From positions 1 through 34,104 of the forward strand of contig CANRCY010000003.1 of assembly GCA_947629225.1 (NCBI GenBank): a DNA stretch of 34,104 bases, in the 5' to 3' direction. This DNA comes from an uncultured Clostridia bacterium (GTDB taxonomy: Bacteria; Bacillota; Clostridia; Christensenellales; Borkfalkiaceae). Within the stretch, counting starts at the first letter, position 1; the number at the start of each line of letters is the position of its first letter. Below the pieces are notes generated by a model, which worked only from the letters and a program-made list of their open reading frames with translations, made no database searches and was not told where the DNA came from. The position numbers and the translations under genes are program-made. Positions 22,014-28,906 of the stretch are shown here, one piece after another.

Positions 22014-23387
22014 ATGAAACTCAATAAATCGTTCGCGGCGATCCTCGGGATCGCCCTCTCGGCTTCGGCGCTCGCCGTGGGCGCGTGCACGCCGCAACAG
22101 GAGCCGCCGCAAGACCTCTCCGTCTATTCGGTAAAACTTCCGCAGGAGCGCGTCTATCTGCTCCCGAACAGCGAAACGGAGAGCCGCTTCGAACTCAAAC
22201 CCGTCGTAAAGATCGACAAGGTCGCCGCGGAGGACGCCCGCTGTACCTATTCGGTGGACCGCCCGAACGTCGCTTCCGTCGACGAGAACGGGATCATCAC
22301 CGCGCTGAGCTACGGCTCGGCGACCGTCACCGCGACCTACACGGCAGAATCGGGCAAGAGCGCGTCGGACACGGTCACCGTCATGGTGTTCGGGGAGGCG
22401 ACGGCGGAAGAAGTCAATTCCTTCGACGAACAGTTCGTCAACCTCTACGGGAGAATGGACAACGGCGAGGGCGTTGTGAACATCGACAATGTGGGCTCGG
22501 GGATCGAGATCGCCTTTTACGGCACCGAACTCAAAGCGAAACTCACCGTCACCCAGCCCTCTAACGGCATGAAGATCTTCGGGCATGTGTTCATCGACGG
22601 GGAGATGGGAGAATTCACCCCCTTCGTCTCGGGAGACGAAGTCGTGCTCGCCCAAGACCTCGAAGAGGGCATTCACACCGCCGCCCTGCACAAGTCGAGC
22701 GAGATCGACGAGGGCAGGATCGCCGTCAACGAATTTTATGCCGAACGCTTTTTGCGCATTCCCGAAAAGTCCTCCTTCAAAATGGAATTTATCGGCGACT
22801 CCATCACCTGCGGGTACGGAAACATGATCTTAGGCGCGGGAGCCAACCGCAATTCGGACAATTCGGACGCATGCCTGAGCTACGCCTTCCTCACGGGCAA
22901 GGCGCTCGGCGCGGATTTTTCGATCGTCTCCTATTCGGGCATCTGCGTGAAGGCGGACAGATGGGGCGCGGGGTTTGCCATGGTCGATCTACATACCTAT
23001 ACCTCTCTCCAAACCAAAACGCCCTACACCTATGACGCGGACATGGACGTCGTCGTGCTCAACCTCGGCACGAACGACGCTTCCTATAACAACGAAATAG
23101 ACCATACGTATTTCAGACAATTCCCCAATGACTATCGGGATTTCCTCACCCACTTGCGCACCGTCTACCCCGACGCGTACATTGTGTGCGCCTACGGAAT
23201 GATGGGGCTGGACGATCACATCGACAGCGGCATCAAACAGGCGATCGAGGAGATGAACGACAAGAAGATCTCTTACAAGACCTTTTTGAAGAACGACGCG
23301 GGCGTGGGCGGACACCCCTACCGCACCGCGCACAAGATGTATGCGGAACAGCTCACCGAATACATCGAGAGCTTACTTGCGGAATGA
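22014..23387 (+). CDS. CE2-type SGNH esterase lipoprotein
   Basis: A 457-aa secreted lipoprotein probably removing acetyl groups from plant or host polysaccharides. Order: signal peptide with lipobox AVGAC (Cys25); a Big2-like immunoglobulin domain (about 30-120, NVASVDENGIITALSYGSATVTATY in pieces); a CE2 N-terminal jelly-roll (about 130-245, with SGIEIAFYGTELKAKL); and the SGNH domain with FIGDSITCGYGN (nucleophile Ser near 262), LGTNDASY and GGHPYR (His near 433). The GDS/GTND/HP set matches carbohydrate esterase family 2. ATG 22014 is chosen because AAGGAG lies seven bases upstream and the signal peptide follows; the longer frame starts before the promoter. It stands alone between promoter and terminator, divergent from spoIVFA. 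Substrate is not known. Confidence 0.88.
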   Translation: MKLNKSFAAILGIALSASALAVGACTPQQEPPQDLSVYSVKLPQERVYLLPNSETESRFELKPVVKIDKVAAEDARCTYSVDRPNVASVDENGIITALSYGSATVTATYTAESGKSASDTVTVMVFGEATAEEVNSFDEQFVNLYGRMDNGEGVVNIDNVGSGIEIAFYGTELKAKLTVTQPSNGMKIFGHVFIDGEMGEFTPFVSGDEVVLAQDLEEGIHTAALHKSSEIDEGRIAVNEFYAERFLRIPEKSSFKMEFIGDSITCGYGNMILGAGANRNSDNSDACLSYAFLTGKALGADFSIVSYSGICVKADRWGAGFAMVDLHTYTSLQTKTPYTYDADMDVVVLNLGTNDASYNNEIDHTYFRQFPNDYRDFLTHLRTVYPDAYIVCAYGMMGLDDHIDSGIKQAIEEMNDKKISYKTFLKNDAGVGGHPYRTAHKMYAEQLTEYIESLLAE

Positions 23388-23391
23388 AATC

Positions 23392-23431
23392 AAAAAGACG
23401 GGGTCCCCGAAATCGGGGACCCCGTCTTTTT
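23392..23431. terminator. Bidirectional terminator between esterase and desulfurase
   Basis: A perfect 19-bp stem (23392-23410 with 23413-23431) with A5 on one side and T5 on the other, between two converging genes. It serves both strands. Confidence 0.95.
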
Positions 23432-23438
23432 GTACTGT

Positions 23439-24530
23439 TCAGTTGAGGCAGGAGAGGACGGTCTGCGCGGCGGCGAGAACTTCTTGCCTCGTCGTCTCTT
23501 CGCCGAAGGAAAAGCGGACCCCCCGCCTTGCCTCTTCCGCCGTTCTGCCCATGGCGAGCATGACGTGCGAGGGAAGCGCCGCATGCGCCGAACACGCCGC
23601 TCCGCCCGAAGCGGCGACGCCGTGCAGGTCGAGCAAGTTCAAAAAAGCGTCGTCCGCTCTTACAAATGTTAGATGGGAGAGATTGGGCGCGCGATTTTTG
23701 CCGTCCCGTATCACGTTTTCGCCGAGCGCGGTGCAAATTTGCGCTTCGAACAGGTCGCGGAGCATGCCCGTGTGCGCGCAGAAATTTTCCCGATTTTGCT
23801 GCGCGAGTTCGAGCGCCTTTGCAAACCCCACGATATTCGCCACGCTGAGCGTTCCGCCGCGCAGACCGCGCTCCTGCTCCCCTCCCGCGATGAGAGGGCG
23901 GAGCTTTGCGCCGCTCTTTACGACGAGCGCGCCCACGCCCTTCGGTCCGCCCAACTTGTGCGCCGAAAGGGAAATCCCGTCCGCAAAACGTAAAACGTCC
24001 TTCAAACAAAGACTGCAAGCCGCCTGCACGCAGTCGGAAAAGAAGAGAGCTCCGCGGGCATGGGCGACCGCGGCAAGCTCTTCGACGGGCTGAATGCAAC
24101 CCGTTTCGTTGTTCACCGCCATCACGCAGACGAGCCCCGTATCCCCGCAAAGCGCGCTTTCAACATCCGCGGGAGAGACAATTCCCTCTGCAGAGACGGC
24201 GCAGACCGCCCCTTGCCCGCCGCGGAGAGGAAGAGCGGAGAGCGCGGCGGCGTGCTCGATGGGAGAGAGCAGCGCAGAGCCCTCGCCCATGCACCGTACC
24301 GCCCAATTATCCGCCTCCGTCCCGCCCGAGGTGAAGTAGACCTCGCTTGGCTTTACGCCGAGGATCTCCGCGATTTTGTCGCGCGCGGAAGTGACGGCAT
24401 AAGCCGCCTCTCTGCCGTAGGAGTGGAGAGAGTCGGGATTGCCGAATTTGCCCGTAAGATAGGGCAGCATTTCATCGAGTACCTGTTGTTTGAGCGGCGT
24501 CGTCGCCGCATGGTCGAGATAAATTCCCAT
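23439..24530 (-). CDS. Cysteine desulfurase (NifS/IscS family)
   Basis: A PLP enzyme moving sulfur from cysteine to itself as a persulfide for Fe-S clusters or thiolated tRNA. The 363-aa length is normal. Visible: YLDHAATTP at the N-terminus, FTSGGTEADN (phosphate site), Asp166 in SDCVQA, the PLP lysine K192 in SAHKLGGPKG, GGEQERGLRGGT, and the catalytic Cys near 313 in GAACSAHA followed by PSHVMLAMG. IscU, SufU or ThiI partners are not adjacent, so the acceptor is unknown. A terminator-like hairpin (24531-24571) lies between this gene and the kinase upstream and ends at its start codon; its GGGGGC arm may be the ribosome site. Confidence 0.93.
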   Translation of the reverse strand: MGIYLDHAATTPLKQQVLDEMLPYLTGKFGNPDSLHSYGREAAYAVTSARDKIAEILGVKPSEVYFTSGGTEADNWAVRCMGEGSALLSPIEHAAALSALPLRGGQGAVCAVSAEGIVSPADVESALCGDTGLVCVMAVNNETGCIQPVEELAAVAHARGALFFSDCVQAACSLCLKDVLRFADGISLSAHKLGGPKGVGALVVKSGAKLRPLIAGGEQERGLRGGTLSVANIVGFAKALELAQQNRENFCAHTGMLRDLFEAQICTALGENVIRDGKNRAPNLSHLTFVRADDAFLNLLDLHGVAASGGAACSAHAALPSHVMLAMGRTAEEARRGVRFSFGEETTRQEVLAAAQTVLSCLN

Positions 24531-24571
24531 AAAAAAGCGAAGCCCCCGTGCGCTTCGGGCGGAACGGGGGC
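24531..24571 (-). terminator. Hairpin and T6 ending at the desulfurase start codon
   Basis: Minus strand: GCCCCCGT (24542-24549 complement pair 24564-24571), 14-base loop, ACGGGGGC, then TTCGCTTTTTT and directly ATG. It could end the kinase transcript and also hold the desulfurase ribosome site. Confidence 0.55.
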
Positions 24572-24599
24572 GAAAAGAATCCGCAGAAGGCGCAAAGCG

Positions 24600-25340
24600 T
24601 TACTGCCAATCGCAGACGTTTACCCATTTGGCGAGGAATTCCGCCTCTTCGGGCTTGTTCTTGACCGATTGCGACGCGGCGACGATGGGCAGTACCCGCT
24701 GGACGTATTGAATGGCGGTGTCCGTCTTTAAGCAATACTTTTTCAGATATTTTTCGGCGAGGTCGGGCTGACCGTGCAGGTGGAACAAAAGGTAGGTCCG
24801 CGCCGCGTCCGCCGAGCCGTTGCCCTGCGTGGCGTGCGCCCAGTCGATGATGTAGGGCGTTCCGTCCTTGGAGAGGATGATGTTGCTCGGCTGGAAATCG
24901 CCGTGGCAAAGTTTTTTGTGGCGGGGCAGACCGTCGAGCCGCACATGCAGGTCGTAACGCACGGTGGCGGGGAAGGAGCTTGCGGAGATCTTGGCGTGCA
25001 TCTTGTCGCGCAAGTGCCCGAGGAGCGGGACTTTTTCCTTGCTCATGCGGATTTGCAGGTCGACGAAAAAATCGAGATATTCGTCCGTCTTTTCGGGATA
25101 TTTCTTCATGAGGCTGTCGAGCGTTTCGCCCTCGATGAATTCCCACGTGAGGGACCATTTCCCGTCGATGACGGAGACTTCGAGGATTTTCGGAATGTTG
25201 AGAGACGTTTCTTCGACGCGCGCCTGGTTGAGCGCCTCGTTCAGAATGCCCGCTTTGGAATAAGTTTCGTCGAAAGATTTGATGAGTTTATCGCCGTCAC
25301 GGTAGACCTTTTTGCCGACCCCCGTATAGATGAGTTCCAT
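24600..25340 (-). CDS. Aminoglycoside/choline-type phosphotransferase
   Basis: A 246-aa protein-kinase-like fold enzyme of the APH/choline-kinase group. The N-lobe includes KLIKSFDE (probable ATP lysine near 22) and WEFIEGETLDSLM (hinge). The C-lobe has the catalytic loop CHGDFQPSNIIL (about 150-160) and the metal motif IIDWAHA (about 171-177). It is shorter than most APH enzymes (about 260-300 aa). The substrate cannot be named; antibiotic resistance is possible but unsupported, and a metabolite kinase is equally likely. It has a strong promoter (TTTACA-17-TATAAT) and an ideal AAGGAGG site, so expression is probably high. Confidence 0.85.
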   Translation of the reverse strand: MELIYTGVGKKVYRDGDKLIKSFDETYSKAGILNEALNQARVEETSLNIPKILEVSVIDGKWSLTWEFIEGETLDSLMKKYPEKTDEYLDFFVDLQIRMSKEKVPLLGHLRDKMHAKISASSFPATVRYDLHVRLDGLPRHKKLCHGDFQPSNIILSKDGTPYIIDWAHATQGNGSADAARTYLLFHLHGQPDLAEKYLKKYCLKTDTAIQYVQRVLPIVAASQSVKNKPEEAEFLAKWVNVCDWQ

Positions 25341-25376
25341 GTTCCCCTCCTTATCCGCGGGATCCCCCGCGCCGTT

Positions 25377-25405
25377 ATTATAGCGCAGAAAGCGGAAATT
25401 GTAAA
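25377..25405 (-). promoter_or_regulatory. Promoter of the APH-like kinase gene
   Basis: Minus strand: TTTACA (25400-25405), 17 bp, TATAAT (25377-25382), 36 bp before the start codon. Confidence 0.82.
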
Positions 25406-25420
25406 TAGACTTGGAAAAAA

Positions 25421-25455
25421 TTTTTCAAAAAGAGCCTCCGCGGCGCGGAGACTCT
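25421..25455 (-). terminator. Terminator of the ispE operon
   Basis: Minus strand: AGAGTCTCCG, CGCCG, CGGAGGCTCT (10 bp with one mismatch), then TTTTTG. It lies 28 bp after the stop of the two-TM gene. Confidence 0.85.
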
Positions 25456-25483
25456 GCCCTTTTATACAATTCTGCTTTTTTGT

Positions 25484-26362
25484 TCAGTCGTCGAGATAGG
25501 CGGAGAGCAGTTCGAGCGTCTCTTCGAGCTCTTCGAGCCGTTCGCCGTCCTCGGTGGAGGAGAGCTCTTCGTTCTCCCTGCAAAGCCGCTGTGCCACGAC
25601 GAGTTTGCGCGCATAGAGCACCGTGGGGACGAGGTCGAGGAGCGCCAGCGCGCCGAAGACGATCGTGACGATCGCGGGGACGCTGTCCGTGACGCGGACG
25701 ATAAAATAGGAACTCGCGCCCGCGCCGATGAGGCAAAGGCAGAAGAGTGCGGCGAAAACGCAAAAACGGATGAAGTAATACCGCTTGTTCTCGCCGAACG
25801 CCTCCCGTCGGCTTTGCTGTGCGTCGAAGACCGTCTTTCTCAGGGGCTCCGCGTCTTTGAGAACTTCTTTCCGCTCCTCTTCGAGCCGTCCGCCGAGCCG
25901 TTTGCGCAATTCGGCTTTGACCTCTTCGGGCGCGCCGCGGAACTCTTCGGCAACGTCCCTGTCCATGAGCGGTTCCGTTTGGGAATAATCGCGGGTGCGG
26001 CACACCCACAAAAGTTCCTGCGCCCGCTCCGCGCCCTCGTACATGAGCGCCTGTTCGAAGCAGGGCTCCGCGTCTTCGTACTTCCCCTGTTTGAGGAGCT
26101 TTTCGCCCGCGGCGAGCAGTTTATCCCGTTCCGCCGCCGCCTCTTCCGCCTCTTTTTTGCGGCGGGCAAGCTCTTTTTCGAGCTGTGAGGGAGCGAGCCC
26201 GATGAGGTCTTCGTCTTCCTCGGGCAACAGGATCTCCTCTTCGGGGAGCTCGATCTCCATCTCTTCTTCGGGAGCGAGCTCGTCGGTCGCGTCCTCTACG
26301 CCGCCGACCGCATTGCGTTTGACCTTGATCCCTCTCGGATCGTCCATCAATCTTTCTTCCAT
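25484..26362 (-). CDS. Two-TM membrane protein with one TPR-like unit
   Basis: I do not recognise this 292-aa protein. The first 55 residues are very acidic. A helical stretch with one TPR-like unit (about 81-121, GKYEDAEPCFEQALMYEG) follows, then an alpha-helical segment (140-185), two membrane helices (about 195-222 and 229-250) and an acidic C-terminus (EELEETLELLSAYLDD). Good GGAGGT ribosome site. It starts 18 bp after ispE on the same strand, so it is probably co-transcribed, though it has no obvious link to isoprenoid synthesis. The layout of coil/TPR plus two helices with cytoplasmic ends recalls an adaptor or stress-type membrane protein, without clear homologue. Confidence 0.75.
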   Translation of the reverse strand: MEERLMDDPRGIKVKRNAVGGVEDATDELAPEEEMEIELPEEEILLPEEDEDLIGLAPSQLEKELARRKKEAEEAAAERDKLLAAGEKLLKQGKYEDAEPCFEQALMYEGAERAQELLWVCRTRDYSQTEPLMDRDVAEEFRGAPEEVKAELRKRLGGRLEEERKEVLKDAEPLRKTVFDAQQSRREAFGENKRYYFIRFCVFAALFCLCLIGAGASSYFIVRVTDSVPAIVTIVFGALALLDLVPTVLYARKLVVAQRLCRENEELSSTEDGERLEELEETLELLSAYLDD

Positions 26363-26380
26363 ACTTTACCTCCAAACGGA

Positions 26381-27265
26381 TTATTCTATCGAATAGAGCG
26401 AATGCGTTTCTGCTTTCGGCTCTTCCGTTTTCAACACATAGGCGCGGCAATTCCCGCGGTAGCGGCTCTTTGCCCACTCGCAAAGTTCCCTCGTTTCGAA
26501 GACCGCGAACACGCCGCTTCCCGACCCCGTCATGCACGTTCCCCACGGGGAGAACCCCTTTAAGGCGCAGAACGCTTCCTCCACTTCGGGGTTGAGCTCT
26601 GCCGCCGCGGGGTAGAGATCGTTATAAAAAAGTTTCGCCGCCCATTCGGCGTTGCCCGCCAAAAGGCATTCGAGCGCGCGGGCGGTGTGCGGACGGGATT
26701 TTGGATATGCGTCGCACTTTTTATAACACTCTGCGGTGGAGACGCCCTCTTTGGGCGCCAAAAGGAGCAGGAAAAGGGTGGGAGCCGCGCCGAGCGGTTC
26801 GACCTGTTCTCCCCTGCCGCGCAGACGTGCGAAACCGCCCTGCAACAGATACCCAGTATCGCTCCCGAGCTCGTCGGCAAGCGGTTTGAGCGCCCCGCCG
26901 TCTTCGATCCCGTACAATTTCGCCATGGCGCGGAGTACGCCCGCCGCGTCCGCGGAAGAGCCGCCAAGCCCCGCGCCGACGGGGATGTTTTTATAGACGG
27001 CGATCTCCGCGCCGCAGGTGCCGAACGCCGAGACAAACTTTTCGCCCGCCCTTTGGGCGTTGTTGCATTCGGGGGGAATGCTCTCGCTCCCCATGCCGTG
27101 CATGGTAACGGAAATGAGCCCGTCCTTCCGCTTTTTTGCGACGATGCGGTCGGAAAGGGAGACGGTGCACACGAGAGAATCGAGGAGATGATAGCCGTTC
27201 TCCTCCCCCAAGACGTCCAAGGTAAGATTGATCTTCGCAGGCGCGTTCAGACGGACCGTGTTCAT
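26381..27265 (-). CDS. ispE: 4-diphosphocytidyl-2-C-methyl-D-erythritol kinase
   Basis: A GHMP kinase of the non-mevalonate isoprenoid pathway, phosphorylating CDP-methylerythritol. The 294-aa protein starts MNTVRLNAPAKINLTLDV, the family N-terminus (longer frames lack support). It has the ATP-binding motif PVGAGLGGSSADAAG (about residues 92-106) and the C-terminal MTGSGSGVFAVF. Length is typical. A TTGCCA-17-TACAAT promoter ends seven bases before ATG, so the transcript may be nearly leaderless; AAGGGA between them is the only ribosome-like site. It lies near the SipL-like gene and veg, a clostridial conserved order, but a lipoprotein gene separates them here. Confidence 0.95.
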   Translation of the reverse strand: MNTVRLNAPAKINLTLDVLGEENGYHLLDSLVCTVSLSDRIVAKKRKDGLISVTMHGMGSESIPPECNNAQRAGEKFVSAFGTCGAEIAVYKNIPVGAGLGGSSADAAGVLRAMAKLYGIEDGGALKPLADELGSDTGYLLQGGFARLRGRGEQVEPLGAAPTLFLLLLAPKEGVSTAECYKKCDAYPKSRPHTARALECLLAGNAEWAAKLFYNDLYPAAAELNPEVEEAFCALKGFSPWGTCMTGSGSGVFAVFETRELCEWAKSRYRGNCRAYVLKTEEPKAETHSLYSIE

Positions 27266-27272
27266 TTCCCTT

Positions 27273-27301
27273 ATTGTAGCACACCGAGGAAAAAATGGCA
27301 A
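27273..27301 (-). promoter_or_regulatory. Promoter of ispE
   Basis: Minus strand: TTGCCA (27296-27301), 17 bp, TACAAT (27273-27278). The -10 box is only seven bases before the ispE ATG, so transcription would start at or next to it. Confidence 0.6.
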
Positions 27302-27320
27302 GAGGTTTTACAGCCGAAAA

Positions 27321-27371
27321 ATGTCCACCCCCCTCAGTCTCGCTTCACTCGACAGCTCCCCCTCAAAGGGG
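27321..27371. repeat. C-rich repeat remnant upstream of ispE
   Basis: CCACCCCCCTCAGTCTCGC then CCCCTCAAAGGGG (27359-27371) and CAG: the same pattern as at 13063 and 15436. It lies between ispE and the lipoprotein gene. Confidence 0.5.
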
Positions 27372-27381
27372 CAGCCAAGCG

Positions 27382-27429
27382 AAAAAAGGACAGGCGAGAC
27401 GGCGGCTGCCGAATGCTTGTCCTTTTTTC
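27382..27429 (-). terminator. Terminator of the Gly/Thr-linker lipoprotein gene
   Basis: AAAAAAGGACA at 27382-27392 pairs with TGTCCTTTTTT at 27419-27429, with inner GGCGGCTGCC pairing. T6 follows in both directions. It lies just after the lipoprotein stop. Confidence 0.75.
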
Positions 27430-27444
27430 TGCGTCTTTCCGCGC

Positions 27445-28794
27445 TCAGCCGATGGGGTGCGTCTCTTCCCCGTCGGTATATTTGCAGCCCGCGAGGTCGA
27501 AAAGTTCGGGCGAACTTGCGCAGGTCGCGCTGAGCTTCAAAGTGGCGCGCATGCTGTTTTGCGCAGTTCCCTCCGCGGCGGGAAGTTCCTCCGTCTGCGC
27601 GGCGATCTTGCCTGCGACGAACGCGTCCGCCGAGAAGCCGATCGGCTTTTTCTCGTTGTCGAAGGAGAACTCCAAAAGCAAGCCGACCTCTCCGCCCGAG
27701 ACCTCTCCCTCGATGGAGAGCAGGTCGCACACGAGGGCGGCGAGCTTATCTTTCCACCCATTGCGGAAATCCTGCACGATCTTTTTCAAACCCAAGGTCG
27801 AAAGGTCGGCTTCCCCGCCCGAGATCGCGCCGACGAGCTCGGAGAGAGGCACTTCGCCGAAGGTCTGATAGTTTTGCCACGGCTCGCCTTCGCCCGCAAG
27901 CGCCGTATAGAACGAGCCCGAGCGGAGCAAGCCCAACAGATAGTCCTTTGCGCTCCCGTTGCCGAATTCGGGCAGAATGCCGCTCACCTCTTCGGGCAAA
28001 AATTGCGCGAGAGCGGAGAGCTCCTTCGCCGTAACGCCGCCCAAAAGTTTGGTGAGCGTATCGTCGATGAACTTCTGCGAGAAGAGGGACGTGAGCGTCA
28101 TTGCGGGCGTTTTGTCAATTGCGTCCGCGAGCTGTTCCGCGCCCGAAAGAAGAGCGTCTGCCCCTTTCACAAGGTCGACCGAGAGGGAATAGCCCCCCTC
28201 CGTTTTGGTCAGCGTGCCCTCGGCGAAGGTCGCGACGTTCCGCGCGAGTTTGATCGCGGCGGGCGCGCCGAGGATCGTTTGCAGGGGACCCGTTTCGGCT
28301 TTTTCGAGCACGATGGGGTCTTCCTTCGCTTTGAGTTGCGCTTTGAGGGCGGTGAAGTCTACCGTTTTGCCCTCTACCTCACCCGAAGCCGCATAGAATG
28401 CGTCGTCGCGCAGGAAGCCGAGCACATATAAGAGCCCGTCGCCGTCGATCGAAAGGTAGGCGTCCGCCTGAACGGTCTTGCCGAAGCGCGCCGCCCCTTC
28501 GAGTTGGATTTTTTGGGTATCCGTCTTTTCGCTCTGCGTTGCGGCAAGCTCGAGACTGCCCGTAAAGGTATAACCTTCGGGAGACGCGTCCGCAAGCGAG
28601 GACAAGACGGAGTTCTTGATCGTTTCGTCGGTGATCACCGTGCCGGGAGCGATCGTCCCGCTGCCTGTTCCGCCTGTACCGCCCGTGCCGCCGCCCGTGC
28701 CGTTGTCTTCGCGCGGCTTGCAGGCGACAAGCCCGAACAGGGCGGAAACGGCGAACGCTCCCGAAAGAGCAAGGGATAAAATTTTCCGTTTCAT
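27445..28794 (-). CDS. Lipoprotein with Gly/Thr linker, unknown function
   Basis: A 449-aa exported protein. The signal peptide ends in LVAC (Cys near 25), followed by a low-complexity linker of G and T (about 32-46). The mature part is a long alternating helix/strand protein with DGDGLLYVLGFLRDDAFYA and FDNEKKPIGFSADAF and no zinc, catalytic or repeat signature that I can name. It is the second large lipoprotein in the window but has no His/Cys repeats. It has its own promoter and terminator. It sits between ispE and the SipL-like gene, which are usually neighbours, so it appears to have been inserted there. GGAGG lies seven bases before ATG. Confidence 0.82.
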   Translation of the reverse strand: MKRKILSLALSGAFAVSALFGLVACKPREDNGTGGGTGGTGGTGSGTIAPGTVITDETIKNSVLSSLADASPEGYTFTGSLELAATQSEKTDTQKIQLEGAARFGKTVQADAYLSIDGDGLLYVLGFLRDDAFYAASGEVEGKTVDFTALKAQLKAKEDPIVLEKAETGPLQTILGAPAAIKLARNVATFAEGTLTKTEGGYSLSVDLVKGADALLSGAEQLADAIDKTPAMTLTSLFSQKFIDDTLTKLLGGVTAKELSALAQFLPEEVSGILPEFGNGSAKDYLLGLLRSGSFYTALAGEGEPWQNYQTFGEVPLSELVGAISGGEADLSTLGLKKIVQDFRNGWKDKLAALVCDLLSIEGEVSGGEVGLLLEFSFDNEKKPIGFSADAFVAGKIAAQTEELPAAEGTAQNSMRATLKLSATCASSPELFDLAGCKYTDGEETHPIG

Positions 28795-28811
28795 GTTGTT
28801 CCTCCGCTTTC

Positions 28812-28840
28812 AGTATGCGGAAGAAAAAAAAGGATATGCA
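28812..28840 (-). promoter_or_regulatory. Promoter of the Gly/Thr-linker lipoprotein gene
   Basis: Minus strand: TTGCAT (28835-28840), 17 bp, CATACT (28812-28817), 17 bp before the start codon. A GC inverted repeat (about 28867-28890) lies just upstream, without a T tract. Confidence 0.5.
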
Positions 28841-28906
28841 ACGCTTTTGCAAAAACGCATGCGGAAGCCGCGGGGGAGCCCTCCGCGGCATTGCTTAAAA
28901 AGTTGC

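Noticed and set aside
24600..25340. Calling the APH-like kinase an aminoglycoside-resistance gene
   Set aside because: The fold motifs fit many metabolite kinases; no resistance-specific residues or mobile context were found.
28867..28890. GC-rich inverted repeat after the SipL-like gene as terminator
   Set aside because: No T tract follows on the minus strand, so intrinsic termination is not supported; it could still be a weak pause site.
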